DNA of 9,005 bases, taken from positions 1 to 9,005 of the forward strand of contig DAOWNV010000092.1 in assembly GCA_030642405.1 (NCBI GenBank), written 5' to 3'. The stretch's first letter is position 1; the number at the start of each line of letters is the position of its first letter. The translations under genes and the position numbers were made by a program. Below the pieces are notes generated by a model. It made no database searches. It was given only the letters and a program-made list of their open reading frames with translations, and was not told the origin of the DNA. Shown piece after piece: positions 7,118-9,005 of the stretch. Source of the DNA: Desulfosarcina sp. (GTDB lineage Bacteria > Desulfobacterota > Desulfobacteria > Desulfobacterales > Desulfosarcinaceae).

Positions 7118-7540
7118 CTACGTGAGAGGATCCTTTTTTTCTGGTTTCGGGTTGATTGCTGTGAAATAATAACGTGATTTCTTGGTAAAAAGAAAGTATG
7201 TCCCTATAATTGTAAACAAGACAATAACGACACAAAGAAGGGTCGAAATTGGGCTTGGTGGTGTAGCAACAAACCAAATCAGGTCATAAACGACAACAAA
7301 AAAACTTCCCATTACCACCAGGGCTCTCGCCCATTTTTTTATAAGAAATAAAAAAAAACACAAACTGAGGCTGACCACCGCCATTTTTTTTATGTCACCG
7401 GACGCGTCGGCTAACGTTCCATGGCTCCAGAAAAGGAAATAGGTGTAAAATAAATGGCAAAACCAAGCGATTACCAGTAATGCGAATCCTTTCTTAAACG
7501 TCGCCGGAGAGTTTTTAAAGCGCTCGAAATAATCATCCAT
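7118..7540 (-). CDS. four-helix integral membrane protein of unknown function
   Basis: I do not recognise a family. The 140-residue product has a short charged N-terminus (MDDYFERFKNSPATFKK), four hydrophobic segments at about 17-38, 52-67, 71-92 and 98-118, and a charged tail ending PKPEKKDPLT. The second and third helices are joined by a very short basic turn (KKWAR). The Lys-rich ends suggest both termini are cytoplasmic. The frame also allows a TTG start at 7555, but no ribosome binding site precedes it. The ATG at 7540 has GGAA about nine bases upstream and is preferred. The gene follows the LysM gene by 51 bp on the same strand, so the two are probably co-transcribed and may act together in the envelope. 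Coding status is well supported by continuous membrane-protein character; the role is unknown. Confidence 0.8.
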   Translation of the reverse strand: MDDYFERFKNSPATFKKGFALLVIAWFCHLFYTYFLFWSHGTLADASGDIKKMAVVSLSLCFFLFLIKKWARALVVMGSFFVVVYDLIWFVATPPSPISTLLCVVIVLFTIIGTYFLFTKKSRYYFTAINPKPEKKDPLT

Positions 7541-7591
7541 AGTCGTAGGTTCCAATGTGATTTACAAAATGTATCGAGATGAAAGTAGGCT

Positions 7592-8275
7592 TCAATTGCC
7601 CGTTCTGCTTACAATTAGCACTTGGCCCACATGAATAACCGCTCCTGTTTTCAATTTATTGATGGCTTTTAATTCATCTACTGACAAGTTGTATCGCCGA
7701 CTGATCTTGTAAAGAGTATCACCTGGGGCGACAGTGTAGGTCTTGGCAATCGCTGTTTTTTTTGCTTTCGCCGGTTTTGAAGAAACTCTTTTTTTTGCCT
7801 GCACTTTTTCCATTTTTTTTATGGTGGCCACGTTCTTGTCAGTTTTCTTTTGAAGTGCGTCCAGGCTCATGGAGATGTGATCCATTCTCAAAGAGATGGA
7901 GGCCTCCGACCGGTCAAATCTGGTTTTAAACGTTTCAAAGGACTTGGCCTGCTCCCATATTCGAGTTACCTTCTCATCCACCCCATAGAACTTGTCCGAC
8001 CGCATTTCCAGTTGCTCGATCCTCTGTTCCAACTCAACCAATCGATTTGAATTTCCCGGTGATGCCAGTTTTGAAAGTATAATAAAAGCAATTACCACTG
8101 CGATGGAACAACCAATAATAATCCCCCATTTTTTTGTTGCTGCAGACGAGGCGGTTAAACCGGAGGGGCTTTTGAGTTCTTTGTCCGTATAGGATGCGTA
8201 ACCATCATCTTCATAGTAAGGATTGCTCTTCTCATTTTTCTCCTCTTTTTCATTCATAGTATCCTTCCACTTCAT
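7592..8275 (-). CDS. single-pass membrane protein with coiled coil and C-terminal LysM domain
   Basis: A 227-residue type II membrane protein. An acidic and basic cytoplasmic N-terminus (1-49) is followed by one transmembrane helix (about 50-69, WGIIIGCSIAVVIAFIIL). Then come a predicted coiled coil (about 78-155, with ELEQRIEQLE at the start), a Lys/Ala-rich linker (about 153-178) and a LysM domain (about 180-222) with TYTVAPGDTLYKISRRYN and a GQVLIV end. LysM binds the N-acetylglucosamine strands of peptidoglycan, so the protein most likely anchors the inner membrane to the cell wall. No catalytic domain is present. The start is decided by GGAGG seven bases before the ATG at 8275; a second ATG at 8257 is less likely. 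The four-helix membrane protein gene follows 51 bp downstream. The specific role is not known. Confidence 0.88.
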   Translation of the reverse strand: MKWKDTMNEKEEKNEKSNPYYEDDGYASYTDKELKSPSGLTASSAATKKWGIIIGCSIAVVIAFIILSKLASPGNSNRLVELEQRIEQLEMRSDKFYGVDEKVTRIWEQAKSFETFKTRFDRSEASISLRMDHISMSLDALQKKTDKNVATIKKMEKVQAKKRVSSKPAKAKKTAIAKTYTVAPGDTLYKISRRYNLSVDELKAINKLKTGAVIHVGQVLIVSRTGN

Positions 8276-8343
8276 TGCATAACCTCCGCAACACTTGTTG
8301 GATTAATCAGAAAAAGGAACTAAATGCCCAATAAATTTGATTC

Positions 8344-8373
8344 TCTATAAACCAAAAAGGCGATTAACATCAA
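8344..8373 (-). promoter_or_regulatory. weak candidate promoter of the LysM gene
   Basis: On the minus strand TTGATG (8373-8368, four of six) is followed after 18 bp by TATAGA (8349-8344, four of six). Initiation would be near 8337, about 60 bases before the ATG. It lies back to back with the promoter of the plus-strand unit. Weak consensus matches only. Confidence 0.3.
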
Positions 8374-8386
8374 CCCTAATTCCACA

Positions 8387-8415
8387 TTGACCTTAGCATG
8401 CTACTCAACTATTGT
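8387..8415 (+). promoter_or_regulatory. candidate promoter of the small-protein / aminopeptidase unit
   Basis: TTGACC (8387-8392, five of six) is followed at the ideal 17 bp by TATTGT (8410-8415, four of six). Transcription would start near 8422, about 31 bases before the ATG at 8453. This also argues against the longer ORF start at 8387, which would lie inside the promoter. Confidence 0.45.
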
Positions 8416-8452
8416 ACCGTCAATGAAACTTTTCAAAAAACGGGGAATGATT

Positions 8453-8704
8453 ATGACCAGCCACTCGCACGACTTTATCGAAACATTTGACGGGTTTGTC
8501 GGATTCGGTCTCAATCGCGAATCCGATAGAGACACGGTAATATATTACCTGCAGAAGTTTTCCGATGATGATTTGATGAATCTACTTCGAAAAAGGTTAA
8601 CGAACGAAGAGTGTCTGTCGATTTTCAACTTGCTGTGCAGCCTGTTGCGAAAGCATTTGTCGGAACCTGAATATCATCGCTTTTTTTTAAAAGAAAACCG
8701 CTGA
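8453..8704 (+). CDS. small conserved cytoplasmic protein of unknown function (83 residues)
   Basis: A soluble, probably all-helical protein that begins MTSHSHDF and contains TFDGFVGFGLNRESDRDTV, then three likely amphipathic helices ending in LRKHLSEPEYHRFFLKENR. I recall similar short sequences annotated only as cytoplasmic protein in sulfate-reducing delta-proteobacteria; that is from memory and unverified. There is no signal peptide, membrane segment or metal motif. The open frame reaches back to a TTG at 8387. The ATG at 8453 is chosen because GGGGA lies six bases upstream and the preceding residues overlap the promoter. The ATG at 8447 has the same GGGGA too close. The stop is 15 bp before the aminopeptidase start, so the two form an operon. 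The function may relate to that peptidase, but nothing in the sequence proves it. Confidence 0.8.
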   Translation: MTSHSHDFIETFDGFVGFGLNRESDRDTVIYYLQKFSDDDLMNLLRKRLTNEECLSIFNLLCSLLRKHLSEPEYHRFFLKENR

Positions 8705-8719
8705 CTCAAGGATGGAAAT

Positions 8720-9005
8720 ATGCTGACCGAGACGCAACTGGAACGATATTCCGATGTCCTTTTATGGGGCCTTCGTAGAGCCAGAACCAAACCGTTTGAA
8801 AAAGGAGATGTGATCCTTTTGCGGTTTAGCCTTGGAGCAATTCGTCTTGCGGAAATACTGGAAAGCCGGTTGCTGAAAATGGGGATGAATCCGGTACGCC
8901 GCTTGAACCCGACCCCTAAAATGGAAAAGGATTTCTTTAGCCTTGCCAACCGTCGGCAATTGACCTTCGACCCTCCAGGTGAAGAAGAATTTTACCAAAA
9001 TCTCA
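8720..9005 (+). CDS. M29-like aminopeptidase (N-terminal part, runs off right edge)
   Basis: The first 95 codons are visible. They start MLTETQLERYSDVLLWGLRRA and go on through KGDVILLRFSLGAIRLAEILE, GMNPVRRLNPTP and LTFDPPGEEEFYQNL. This matches the N-terminal domain of M29 (AmpS/thermophilic aminopeptidase) proteins, cytoplasmic metal-dependent exopeptidases of about 370-450 residues. The metal ligands lie in the C-terminal part, outside the window, so activity cannot be judged. The start is supported by AAGGA seven bases before the ATG. It follows the 83-residue gene by 15 bp in the same unit. The family call is likely but rests on the N-terminal pattern alone. Confidence 0.65.
   Translation, partial: MLTETQLERYSDVLLWGLRRARTKPFEKGDVILLRFSLGAIRLAEILESRLLKMGMNPVRRLNPTPKMEKDFFSLANRRQLTFDPPGEEEFYQNL

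Noticed and set aside
8387..8452. Longer N-terminus for the 83-residue protein
   Set aside because: The extra codons overlap the best promoter, have no ribosome site, and a well-placed GGGGA precedes the ATG at 8453.
8674..8998. Two minus-strand ORFs of 78 and 91 codons
   Set aside because: Antisense shadows of the aminopeptidase gene, which has a proper ribosome site and a family-like N-terminus.
1..9005. CRISPR array, insertion sequence, att site, tRNA or phage or defence genes
   Set aside because: No spaced direct repeats, terminal inverted repeats, transposase or integrase motifs, or tRNA cloverleaf were seen on either strand.

Overview
The window looks like core chromosome of a Gram-negative delta-proteobacterium (Desulfobacterota, probably Desulfobacterales). 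This is inferred from protein style and gene content: a LonA protease overlapping tsaB, a lone prepilin peptidase, a DUF294-type cNMP/CBS/nucleotidyltransferase protein, a DUF134 zinc-ribbon regulator, and a short conserved cytoplasmic protein paired with an M29-like aminopeptidase. I see no rRNA, tRNA, CRISPR, insertion sequence, phage or defence genes.

Layout, left to right. (1) Bases 1-2995, minus strand: lon followed by tsaB, overlapping by one base (TAATG). tsaB runs off the left edge. (2) Bases 2996-3153: a divergent promoter region in which the best -35 boxes for lon and pilD lie on top of each other. (3) Bases 3154-3930, plus strand: pilD, which ends 17 bp from the convergent end of the next gene. 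(4) Bases 3948-6278, minus strand: a 776-residue protein with two cNMP-binding-like domains, a CBS pair, a DUF294 nucleotidyltransferase and its C-terminal helical domain. (5) Bases 6279-6624: the only long stretch without a firm gene. It holds a strong terminator-like hairpin and a possible 35-codon small gene with its own ribosome binding site. (6) Bases 6625-8275, minus strand: a LysM membrane protein, a four-helix membrane protein and the DUF134 regulator. The first two look like one transcription unit; DUF134 appears to have its own promoter. (7) Bases 8276-8452: a second divergent promoter region. (8) Bases 8453-9005, plus strand: an 83-residue cytoplasmic protein, then an M29-like aminopeptidase cut by the right edge.

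The genes do not form one obvious pathway. lon and tsaB are housekeeping genes for protein quality control and tRNA t6A modification. pilD serves type IV pili or type II secretion. The DUF294 protein looks like a multi-sensor signalling enzyme. The LysM and four-helix proteins belong to the envelope. The points most worth a second look are the altered ligand pockets in both cNMP domains, the small ORF and A9 slippage site after DUF134, the hairpin that overlaps a TATAAT box ahead of the DUF294 gene, and the two uncharacterised gene pairs at the right end.
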